DNA of 64,000 bases from DATKUC01 sp964553615 (lineage in GTDB: Bacteria > Spirochaetota > Spirochaetia > DSM-27196 > DATKUC01), in the NCBI GenBank assembly GCA_964553615.1, contig CAZKMA010000001.1, positions 99,696 to 163,695 of the forward strand, in the 5' to 3' direction. The notes beneath the pieces were generated by a model. That model searched no databases. It was not told the origin of the DNA and saw only the letters and a program-made list of their open reading frames with translations. Position numbers and translations under genes: made by a program. Positions 7,280-14,246 of the stretch are shown here, piece by piece (position 1 is the stretch's first letter; each line of letters starts with the position of its first letter).

Positions 7280-8452
7280 ATGCTGACACCTCATTTCAAG
7301 TTTCTTCGCAGTGCATATTTCTTCCAGGACCTTACGGATGCAGAAATACAGACAATTGCCGAACTGTCCCGGGAAGAGTCCTATACTGCGGGAGACGTAA
7401 TCTTTCGGGAGACTTCCCGAGCGGACAAATTCTACATAGTCCTCGACGGAAAGGTGGAGGTCTGGAAGGACTATGATTCGATCCACAGAGATATCCTGGC
7501 AGTACACGGCGAGGGGCACCTTTTCGGAGAGATGGCGCTCATAGACGATCTTCCCCGAAGCGCAACGATCGTAGCGAGAACGGGTGTTCGCGTACTTTTC
7601 CTCTATCGGGACGACTTCATTCGTGTACTTCGAACGAACGCAAACGTGGCCCTGTCGTTGTTACGCTCTCTCTCGGCCATGGTGCGAAAAAGCAACGACA
7701 CATTCATCGAAGACCTTCGGAGCAGGAACCTGGAGCTTGAAGAAGCAAATCGACAGCTGCGGGAGGCTCAGGAAGAACTGCTGCGCGCGGAACGGCTCTC
7801 GAACCTGGGCAAGTTCTCTTCGCTCATTCTTCACGACATCCGCAATCCCATTTCCATTGTCAAGAGTTACGGAGAGATGCTGCTCATGAGTGCGGACGAT
7901 CCTGAAAAGCGGGATCTGTACGCGCGGAACATAATCCGTGAGGCCGAAAGGCTGAACTTCATTGCAAGCGAGCTTCTGGACTATTCGCGGGGCGAGATAC
8001 GACTGAACATGTCCATTGTCACAATGGGCGATTTTCTCGAAAAGCTTCGCCGCTATCTGTCGGACCGTTTCGCGTCCCGAAATCTCCGGATAGTCTTCCA
8101 TTCGACCGTTACGGCACCGGTTATTTTCGATGAGGAACGCATGCTTCGCGTGCTCATCAACCTTTCGGACAACGCACGGAAGGCAATGTCCCCCGGCGGC
8201 ACGCTCACGGTGGACGTGGGACACTCCAATGATCTGCTGACATTTGCAGTCCGGGATACAGGGGAAGGGATGCCACCGGAAATTCTGAAGCGAATTTTCG
8301 AGCCGTTCTTTTCTTCATCCAGGGACGGAGGAACCGGGTTGGGAATGGTCATAGTCAAGAACATCGTCGAGGCGCATCACGGGAGTCTCGACGTGGAAAG
8401 CGGGAAGGGCACGGGAACTGTCGTGCACATCCGCTTGCCCCTCCGCGGCTAA
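7280..8452 (+). CDS. Cyclic-nucleotide-binding-domain histidine kinase
   Basis: A cytosolic sensor kinase of 390 residues without membrane segments. Residues 10-125 form a cNMP-binding-type beta roll (FFQDLTDAEIQTIAELSREE, GEGHLFGEMALIDDLPRSAT, close to the phosphate-binding cassette). Residues 140-175 are a coiled-coil linker. The HisKA segment carries His185 in LILHDIRNPIS, and the ATPase domain shows N (VLINLSDNARKA), G1 (VRDTGEGMPPE), F (FEPFFSS) and G2 (GGTGLGMVIV) boxes. No response regulator is adjacent. The arginine-serine tip LPRSAT suggests that a cyclic nucleotide or related ligand could bind. The ATG sits 8 bases after a strong terminator, leaving no room for a downstream promoter; its 3' end overlaps convergent korC by 4 bases. 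Confidence 0.9.
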   Translation: MLTPHFKFLRSAYFFQDLTDAEIQTIAELSREESYTAGDVIFRETSRADKFYIVLDGKVEVWKDYDSIHRDILAVHGEGHLFGEMALIDDLPRSATIVARTGVRVLFLYRDDFIRVLRTNANVALSLLRSLSAMVRKSNDTFIEDLRSRNLELEEANRQLREAQEELLRAERLSNLGKFSSLILHDIRNPISIVKSYGEMLLMSADDPEKRDLYARNIIREAERLNFIASELLDYSRGEIRLNMSIVTMGDFLEKLRRYLSDRFASRNLRIVFHSTVTAPVIFDEERMLRVLINLSDNARKAMSPGGTLTVDVGHSNDLLTFAVRDTGEGMPPEILKRIFEPFFSSSRDGGTGLGMVIVKNIVEAHHGSLDVESGKGTGTVVHIRLPLRG

Positions 8453-8997
8453 AATACTTTCATTGCACGGGAAACGAGCCCGTGGCCTATTTCTACCGCT
8501 TCCAGTTTTCCACGGTTTGCCTCGGCACCAAAACGGTCAACCACCACCTGTCGTATTGCATCGATCCTTATGAAATCAACCAGACTCGCAAGCGCTCCGA
8601 GCAGTGCAAGATTGAGATTCCGGTCATCGCCCTGTGTATTGAGGACGGTATCATGCAGAGGCAATTCGACGCAGCGTGCGTTCAAGCTCTGTCTTCGGTG
8701 GACGAAATGCTGGTCAAGGACCACAAAGCCCCCCGGCCTGACGATCCATGAATATTTGTCAAACGAGAGCTGGCTCAGACATATGAGCACATCCGGCTCG
8801 ACTACCTTGGGGAACTTGATTTCCTCGGAAGATATGATGACGTCCGCCCGTGCAGCTCCGCCACGTGCCTCGGCGCCGTAGGTCTGCGTCTGGACCGCGT
8901 TCAATTGTTCGTAGTATATTGCCGCCTCTGCAAGGAGGATTGCGGCGGTGATGACCCCCTGTCCGCCGGTGCCGGAGAAGACAAATCGGCTGATCAT
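8449..8997 (-). CDS. korC: 2-oxoacid:ferredoxin oxidoreductase, gamma subunit
   Basis: Subunit of the CoA-dependent, ferredoxin-reducing 2-oxoacid oxidoreductase. The 182 residues show the gamma signature ISRFVFSGTGGQGVITAAIL, then YGAEARGGAARADVIIS and the PDVLICLSQLSFDKY strand. The start is ATG 8997, overlapping the end of the beta-subunit gene by 4 bases (ATGA). It is the last gene of the korD-korA-korB-korC unit. The four separate subunits fit the 2-oxoglutarate/2-oxoisovalerate class better than the fused pyruvate enzyme; the substrate is not proven. Confidence 0.92.
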   Translation of the reverse strand: MISRFVFSGTGGQGVITAAILLAEAAIYYEQLNAVQTQTYGAEARGGAARADVIISSEEIKFPKVVEPDVLICLSQLSFDKYSWIVRPGGFVVLDQHFVHRRQSLNARCVELPLHDTVLNTQGDDRNLNLALLGALASLVDFIRIDAIRQVVVDRFGAEANRGKLEAVEIGHGLVSRAMKVF

Positions 8998-9839
8998 TCC
9001 TGTTGTCCCCCGTTTGTGCCTGCGAGTTTCGCTGCTGCCCGCTCCATGACTGACGCGTACGCATCGGTGTACTCGGTTCGTTCGATGTCCACGAACACGC
9101 CTATCGGAGTCTTGCCGTCCGTGCCGGTGAACTCCGCCGTGGGAACGTCGTCCTTTCGGACAGGAATAGTGTTGTCCCGATACCATTGCATCATTGCGAC
9201 AGCATCTCCCTTGCCGTTCTTGCGCCCGTAGTAGGTGGGACACTGCGACAGCACCTCCACCACCGAAAATCCGTGGTGAGCAATGGCCCGTTTGAGAATG
9301 CCTGTGAGTGCCTGCGCGTGATAGGTCGTCGATCTCGCAATGAATGTAGCTCCTGCCGCCCTCGAAAGCTCTACCGCATCAAACGGGCGGTCGAGATTAC
9401 CGTATGGCGCCGTCGTGGCGTAATCTCCGCACGCGGTCATGGGCGAGTACTGTCCACCGGTCATGCCGTAGACCGAGTTGTTCATTATGATTGCAGTCAT
9501 GTCGATGTTTCGCCTTGCGGCATGAATGAAGTGGTTTCCGCCGATTGCAAGCGCATCTCCGTCTCCCATTGGAACTATGATTGAGAGTTCAGGCCGGGCA
9601 AGTTTGACGCCGGTTGCAAAGGCGAGAGCCCGTCCGTGCAAGGTGTGGAGTGTATGAAAGTCTGCGTATCCTTCAATACGCGCGGAGCAGCCGATCCCCG
9701 AGACCATTACAATGTTGTTCTTTTCGATTGCCAGCTGTTCCACTGCACGCAGGAGACTGTTCAGAACAATGCCATGGCCGCAGCCCGGACACCAGATGTG
9801 GGGCATGAATCGAGTTCGCAGATAGTCGGTGACCGGCAT
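8994..9839 (-). CDS. korB: 2-oxoacid:ferredoxin oxidoreductase, beta subunit
   Basis: The thiamine-diphosphate and Fe-S subunit that oxidatively decarboxylates the 2-oxoacid. The 281 residues contain the cluster-binding CPGCGHG motif, the TPP-binding region with GDGDALAIGGNHF and NNSVYGMTGGQYSPMT, and the downstream SQCPTYYGRKN stretch that closes the pocket in KorB proteins. Start ATG 9839 (MPVTDYLRTRFMPHIWCPGC) is preceded by AAGGGGG and lies 1 base beyond the korA stop. Length is typical of 2-oxoglutarate ferredoxin oxidoreductase beta subunits. Confidence 0.94.
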   Translation of the reverse strand: MPVTDYLRTRFMPHIWCPGCGHGIVLNSLLRAVEQLAIEKNNIVMVSGIGCSARIEGYADFHTLHTLHGRALAFATGVKLARPELSIIVPMGDGDALAIGGNHFIHAARRNIDMTAIIMNNSVYGMTGGQYSPMTACGDYATTAPYGNLDRPFDAVELSRAAGATFIARSTTYHAQALTGILKRAIAHHGFSVVEVLSQCPTYYGRKNGKGDAVAMMQWYRDNTIPVRKDDVPTAEFTGTDGKTPIGVFVDIERTEYTDAYASVMERAAAKLAGTNGGQQE

Positions 9840-9840
9840 G

Positions 9841-11028
9841 TCAGACCCCCTTCCCCTGAACGATCCGGATGACATTCTTGATATCCGACGGCGTTATCAT
9901 GTTGCCATCCACCCGGTTGGCGAGGAAGACTCTCTGCGGTTCATCCACTGCAGCCATAACCTCCCGGACGACCTGACCCATGTTCATCTCTACTACAATG
10001 ATGTAATGTGCGTTCCGACATTTTTCCCGGACGAGCTCGTCGGGAAACGGCCAAATCGTCTGAAGTTCGAGCAGCCCGATGCGCATGCCGACCGCGCGTC
10101 GGTTTTCCATGATGTGGAGGGCACTGCGTGCGGATGAGCCGTATGAAACGAGAACGACGTCCGCATCATCGAGGTAATATTCCTTGTGCCGGACCAGGAA
10201 CTCCTTTCGGTTCTCTATCTTGTTGTTCAGGTGATGGATCAAGTCATTTGCCACGTCAGGCTTATCCGAGGGAAACCCCCACATGTCATGGACCAGCCCG
10301 GTAACATTGTACCGGTGGACGCCGCCGAAGTCGGACATTGGCAGCCGCCCGTCCTCCCGCGGAAAATAGGGATGATAATCAACGCCCTTCGGAACGGATG
10401 TCGACAGACGTTCGGTGAGCTCGATTGCCCCGGGTTCCGGCAGGCGGATCTTTTCCCTCATGTGGCCGAGCACCTCGTCCATCAGCACTATAACGGGCGT
10501 CCTGAAGATCTCCGAAGAGTTGAATGCGTGCACGACCATTTCGAAGAGGTCCTGATGGTTGCTTGCGGTTACCGCAACGATTGCATGATCACCATGGGTT
10601 CCCCATCGTGCCTGCATGACGTCACCCTGACTCGCCCGAGTTGGAAGACCGGTTGACGGGCCACCGCGCTGAACATTTACGATGACGCAGGGAATTTCGG
10701 CCATGACTGCGAATCCGACAGCCTCCTGCATCAGAGAAAAGCCGGGACCGCTGGTAGAAGTCATTGACTTCAGTCCTGTCAGGGAGGCGCCTATTACCGA
10801 GCAGAGACTCGAGATCTCGTCTTCCATCTGGATAAATCGTCCACCGACGGACGGAAGTCGTTCGGAAAGGATCTCGGCGATTTCGGTGGACGGAGTTATC
10901 GGATAGCCGGCAAAAAAACGGAGACCCGCGTACATGGCCGCCTGGGCGCACACCTCGTTTCCCTGCATGAAACGGAAATCGGCGTGAGCGCTGCGCTTGG
11001 CGTAGGTTTGAGGTTCAGTTGTACTCAT
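9841..11028 (-). CDS. korA: 2-oxoacid:ferredoxin oxidoreductase, alpha subunit
   Basis: The alpha subunit (395 residues) supplies the pyrimidine-binding and transketolase-C-like domains. Visible landmarks are FMQGNEVCAQAAMYAGLRFF, the YPITPSTEIAEILSE motif, TSTSGPGFSLMQEAVGFAVM, NVQRGGPSTGLPT and, near the end, VSYGSSARSALHIM and VVEMNMGQVVREV. It overlaps the ferredoxin gene korD by 14 bases and precedes korB. Together with CoA and ferredoxin the complex would convert 2-oxoglutarate, or a similar 2-oxoacid, to acyl-CoA and reduced ferredoxin. Confidence 0.95.
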   Translation of the reverse strand: MSTTEPQTYAKRSAHADFRFMQGNEVCAQAAMYAGLRFFAGYPITPSTEIAEILSERLPSVGGRFIQMEDEISSLCSVIGASLTGLKSMTSTSGPGFSLMQEAVGFAVMAEIPCVIVNVQRGGPSTGLPTRASQGDVMQARWGTHGDHAIVAVTASNHQDLFEMVVHAFNSSEIFRTPVIVLMDEVLGHMREKIRLPEPGAIELTERLSTSVPKGVDYHPYFPREDGRLPMSDFGGVHRYNVTGLVHDMWGFPSDKPDVANDLIHHLNNKIENRKEFLVRHKEYYLDDADVVLVSYGSSARSALHIMENRRAVGMRIGLLELQTIWPFPDELVREKCRNAHYIIVVEMNMGQVVREVMAAVDEPQRVFLANRVDGNMITPSDIKNVIRIVQGKGV

Positions 11029-11281
11029 GTCGGATATTCTCCCGTGAAGATTCGTCGAAAACGGGGTCGGAAATCAGCCCGGGCATGGTGGTAATGGAAA
11101 TTGCCAGATCGGGACATCGCAGCTCGCAGAGCTTGCAGAATGTGCAGTCGTCCGGTCGAACCGCTACCGCCTTGTCTTCGGTGTCAAGTTCAAGAACATG
11201 CTGCGGGCAGAACGCAACGCAGATATTGCACCCTTTGCACCAGTTCCTGTTGATAACAAGAGACTTGGATTGAGTTGCCAT
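11015..11281 (-). CDS. korD: 2-oxoacid oxidoreductase ferredoxin-like delta subunit
   Basis: An 88-residue protein with two [4Fe-4S] binding motifs, CKGCNICVAFCP and CTFCKLCELRCP. As delta subunit it relays electrons from the TPP site to free ferredoxin. It is first in the operon and overlaps korA by 14 bases. A promoter with TATAAT lies about 25 bases upstream. Confidence 0.93.
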   Translation of the reverse strand: MATQSKSLVINRNWCKGCNICVAFCPQHVLELDTEDKAVAVRPDDCTFCKLCELRCPDLAISITTMPGLISDPVFDESSRENIRHEYN

Positions 11282-11304
11282 AATGATGTGGATCCTTTGC
11301 AGTA

Positions 11305-11332
11305 ATTATAGCACGATGCCAATTCGACGCAA
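11305..11332 (-). promoter_or_regulatory. Promoter of the kor operon
   Basis: On the minus strand TTGCGT (11332-11327), 16 bases, TATAAT (11310-11305). The predicted start near 11298 leaves a leader of about 17 bases before korD. Confidence 0.55.
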
Positions 11333-11352
11333 TGGCAATGTTGTCTGCCGTT

Positions 11353-12147
11353 TCAGAACTTTGAGCCGAACAGTGCATTGAAGTTGAGCCTGACCTGTTC
11401 GGCGAGAGCCGGAACCGGTACCCCCCGTTCGGCTGCAACTCGTTCGTACGTGTGCCCGATGAGGCCCGGATGGTTCGTCCTGCCTCGCAACGGGTGCGGT
11501 GCAAGATAGGGCGCATCCGTCTCGAGGAGAATCCGGTCGGCAGGCACGAATCTCATGGATCGGCGAAGATCTTCGGCATTCTTGAAGGTGACATTTCCGG
11601 CGAAGGACAGGAAGAATCCGGCGTCGAGACAGTTCCGCGCAAACGGGATGTCTCCGGCAAAGCAGTGCATGACACCGCCTGCGGTGGGATCGACGGCCCG
11701 GATTGCCGCGAGAATTTCTTCGTCGGCATTGCGGTTATGAATGATGACCGGAAGCTCCCGGCCGCGGGCAATCTCCAGTTGGAGTCGAAACAGTTCCTGC
11801 TGACGATCAGGCGTGGCGTAGTTTCTGTGGAAGTCCAGACCAATCTCCCCAACTGCGACGACGCGCTCTGCATCCAGTGCAATATCGAGATCGCGCACAG
11901 CCGTCTCAAAGTCGTCACGCTCCGCTTCGGATGGGTAGAGCCCCTCGGCACGCAGGACGGCAGCGAATGGTTCGGCAAGGCGTGTTCGTTCCCCATGGTC
12001 TTCCAGATTCACACCGACATCGATAATTGCGGTCATGCCCGCTGCGAAACAGCGTTCGAGCAGCTCGGGTACATTCAACCCCTTATCTGCAATGTGCTGA
12101 AGGTGGGTGTGGGAATCGATGGTTCCTGCGAGTGTTGGTTCTGCCAT
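11353..12147 (-). CDS. tatD: TatD-family metal-dependent hydrolase
   Basis: TatD proteins are TIM-barrel metal-dependent DNases/hydrolases of the amidohydrolase superfamily. The 264 residues show the ligands in order: DSHTHLQH near the N-terminus, GEIGLDFHRNY, IHNRNADEE, MHCFAGDIPFA and LETDAPYLAPHPLRG. Length is normal. Start ATG 12147 is preceded by GGAGG. It is a single gene, separated from korD by about 70 bases with its own ribosome site. Physiological substrate is unknown in most bacteria. Confidence 0.93.
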   Translation of the reverse strand: MAEPTLAGTIDSHTHLQHIADKGLNVPELLERCFAAGMTAIIDVGVNLEDHGERTRLAEPFAAVLRAEGLYPSEAERDDFETAVRDLDIALDAERVVAVGEIGLDFHRNYATPDRQQELFRLQLEIARGRELPVIIHNRNADEEILAAIRAVDPTAGGVMHCFAGDIPFARNCLDAGFFLSFAGNVTFKNAEDLRRSMRFVPADRILLETDAPYLAPHPLRGRTNHPGLIGHTYERVAAERGVPVPALAEQVRLNFNALFGSKF

Positions 12148-12226
12148 TGGCCGCCTCCGGGAGATCCTGAAGGTATGGTTGCACGAGAAATAGAACTGAG
12201 CAACCCTCGGGAAAAAGAACCCGCGC

Positions 12227-12255
12227 TTGACCGCTGTGGGCGGCGCTGGTACGAT
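12227..12255 (+). promoter_or_regulatory. Promoter of tRNA-Leu
   Basis: TTGACC (12227-12232), 17 bases, TACGAT (12250-12255), placed 9 bases before the first base of the mature tRNA. Confidence 0.7.
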
Positions 12256-12264
12256 GGGCAGAAT

Positions 12265-12349
12265 GCCGGAGTGGTGGAATGGTAGACACAGGGGACTTAA
12301 AATCCCCTTCGCCGTAAGGCGAGTACGGGTTCAAGTCCCGTCTCCGGTA
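12265..12349 (+). tRNA. tRNA-Leu (anticodon UAA)
   Basis: An 85-base class II tRNA. The acceptor arms GCCGGAG (12265-12271) and CTCCGGT (12342-12348) pair with a G-U at position 1-72, followed by discriminator A. The anticodon stem is GGGGA/TCCCC around the loop CTTAAAA, giving anticodon TAA. A long variable arm (CGCCGTAAGGCG region) and a T-arm with GGTTCAAGTCC complete the fold. The 3' CCA is not encoded and must be added after transcription. Confidence 0.96.
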
Positions 12350-12370
12350 GAAGAGCCAAGGGTCGAATTG

Positions 12371-14155
12371 CTACCTGCAGACCCGGTTGCGGCCGGTATT
12401 CTTTGCCCGGTACAACGCTTCATCGGCAGCGCGGATAAGATCTTCCGCCGTGGGGGGGGTGTGCGCCGGCCTGTGTGAAGCAACGCCTCCGCTGATTGTC
12501 ACTTCACGTCCGTTCGGCCAGGGGTGCCCCTCGACTGCAGCACGAATTCGTTCGGCAAGCCGCAATGCACCCCGCGTTCCAGTCTGAGGCAGCAGAATCA
12601 CGAACTCTTCGCCCCCGTAGCGCGCTGCGTAGTCAATACTCCGAAGTTCACCGGTAATTATGGACGCGACCGTCCGTAGCACCACGTCTCCGTCGACGTG
12701 CCCGAAGGTATCATTCAATTTCTTGAAGAAATCAAGGTCCATCATGACCAGCGACAGAGGTCGTCGATATCGGCGCGAAATCTGGATTTCGTGCTCGAGC
12801 GTATCCTGGAGATGGCGACGATTGTGCAGACCGGTCAATTCATCGGTTGTAGAGACTATTTCGAGGCGACTTTTTTCCTCCTCCAACAGTTTGTTGGCCT
12901 GTTCGAGTTGTCGGGTCCGTTCGGCGACGGTCTGCTCGAGCGATCTGTTTGTTACCGACAATTGGGCTGCATGCACCTCCACGGACGCATGGAGCGATGC
13001 AATCCTCATTGCCACCAGGGTGGCGAGTCCGCAGCCGAAGAAGAACATCATGTAGTGTCCGGTCGTGTCGCTCCACGGCAGGATGCTTCTGGCAACGAGG
13101 ATGTCATGAACGTTGAAGATCGCCATCAGGAGAAAAGTTCCCAGAAGGATGGCGGCTTCGGCGCCACGGTTCCTGAGGGAGGCGGCGCTGGATACGAGAT
13201 ATGTGAGGATGAACAGACCGAACAGTATTTCGGAAGGGTTGAAAAGCATGAACACCGGAAAAACTCCGGCCACCGACAGGAGAGTGCCGCCGGCCCCGGC
13301 GGAAAGGTAGACGATTCCTGTGATCTTCATTACGAAATTGAAGGGGGGTACCACGATATTCACCAGAAAGAACGCGACAAAGCCCGGTATGAAGTATGCG
13401 GTGGCCGCGTCAATGTATTGCCACATGAGTGGATTGTTGAGGAGAAGCTGTTTCAAATAGCTGTCGCCAATCACCCGAAACATCATGAGGATGACAATTG
13501 TGGCGAGCAGCGCGTAGGCGCGACGCTCACGGGCGAAGAGGAACACCAGGGCACCGAGAATGGCAATGGTGCAGAGTGCTGCTGCCACAATGAAACGCGG
13601 TGCGTCACGTCGCACCATGGTGAGGTAGATGCCGTTACGGTCACCGATCTGTACATTGCCCCACAGACCTATGTCTCGATAGTTTGAAAAGACGTGAAAT
13701 TCGACTTCGTGCCCTGCGGCCTCTTGTGGAAGTGGTATTACATGCCAGGGCCATCCGCTGAACTGACCGTCAAACCGACCGCCGGGTAAGCCATAGGAAT
13801 AGATATCCCTTCCGTCGATACGCGCCACGAAAGCCGTGTCTACGCTCGGAATGAAGAGAGCCGCGTCTTTCGCCAGAAGCGGAGGAAGCGAATGGCGGAG
13901 CCAGAGCGACCGCTCTTGTTCGCGGCCCGGAGGATTGCTTGGGTAGTCGATCTGGTGCCATGGGGACGGGGCTTCTCCAACCCGTTCCCAGCGGTACTCC
14001 CACGGCCCTCCGAGCGTAGTTACCGACCGGACTGACCCGACGGCGGGCCGTTCCGCTGCTTTTGCCACCCCGGGCGCTCGTTCGGCGAACATCAGGTGCG
14101 GCAGGGAGACGGCGCCTGTGAGGATGAGCGCGAAAGTCCAGACACAGGTTCTGAT
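12371..14155 (-). CDS. Membrane diguanylate cyclase (GGDEF), probable AUC start
   Basis: Makes the second messenger c-di-GMP. Order: signal peptide, periplasmic beta-rich domain (to about residue 180 of the 594-residue form), seven membrane helices in the 7TMR-DISM style, a coiled coil (SLEQTVAERTRQLEQANKLL) and a C-terminal GGDEF domain. The active site is RYGGEEF and the product-inhibition site RSID lies five residues before it, so enzyme and feedback both look intact. The first ATG (14092) has no ribosome site and would remove the signal peptide. Translating upstream from ATC at 14155, with GGAGG six bases before it, gives a proper one (IRTCVWTFALILTGAVSLPH). I therefore place the start there; 14092 remains the conventional alternative. 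A run of eight C codes for part of HTPPTAED near the end. Confidence 0.85.
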   Translation of the reverse strand: MRTCVWTFALILTGAVSLPHLMFAERAPGVAKAAERPAVGSVRSVTTLGGPWEYRWERVGEAPSPWHQIDYPSNPPGREQERSLWLRHSLPPLLAKDAALFIPSVDTAFVARIDGRDIYSYGLPGGRFDGQFSGWPWHVIPLPQEAAGHEVEFHVFSNYRDIGLWGNVQIGDRNGIYLTMVRRDAPRFIVAAALCTIAILGALVFLFARERRAYALLATIVILMMFRVIGDSYLKQLLLNNPLMWQYIDAATAYFIPGFVAFFLVNIVVPPFNFVMKITGIVYLSAGAGGTLLSVAGVFPVFMLFNPSEILFGLFILTYLVSSAASLRNRGAEAAILLGTFLLMAIFNVHDILVARSILPWSDTTGHYMMFFFGCGLATLVAMRIASLHASVEVHAAQLSVTNRSLEQTVAERTRQLEQANKLLEEEKSRLEIVSTTDELTGLHNRRHLQDTLEHEIQISRRYRRPLSLVMMDLDFFKKLNDTFGHVDGDVVLRTVASIITGELRSIDYAARYGGEEFVILLPQTGTRGALRLAERIRAAVEGHPWPNGREVTISGGVASHRPAHTPPTAEDLIRAADEALYRAKNTGRNRVCR

Positions 14156-14246
14156 GGGACTCCTCCAGCAGCCATCGACTATCAGGCGGAATGGCTATTG
14201 GGAGTATAGCAAACGCACGCGCTGATTGCCAGTTGTCCGCCCGGCG

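Noticed and set aside
8449..9243. A longer N-terminus for korC
   Set aside because: The first 80 residues of the longer frame are Arg/His/Gly-rich and antisense-like; they overlap korB in another frame, and the family starts at the MISRFVFSGTGGQG methionine.
12698..13687. A 329-codon open frame on the plus strand
   Set aside because: It is antisense to the diguanylate cyclase gene; it is low in hydrophobic residues, rich in Glu/His/Cys as shadow frames are, and has no ribosome site.
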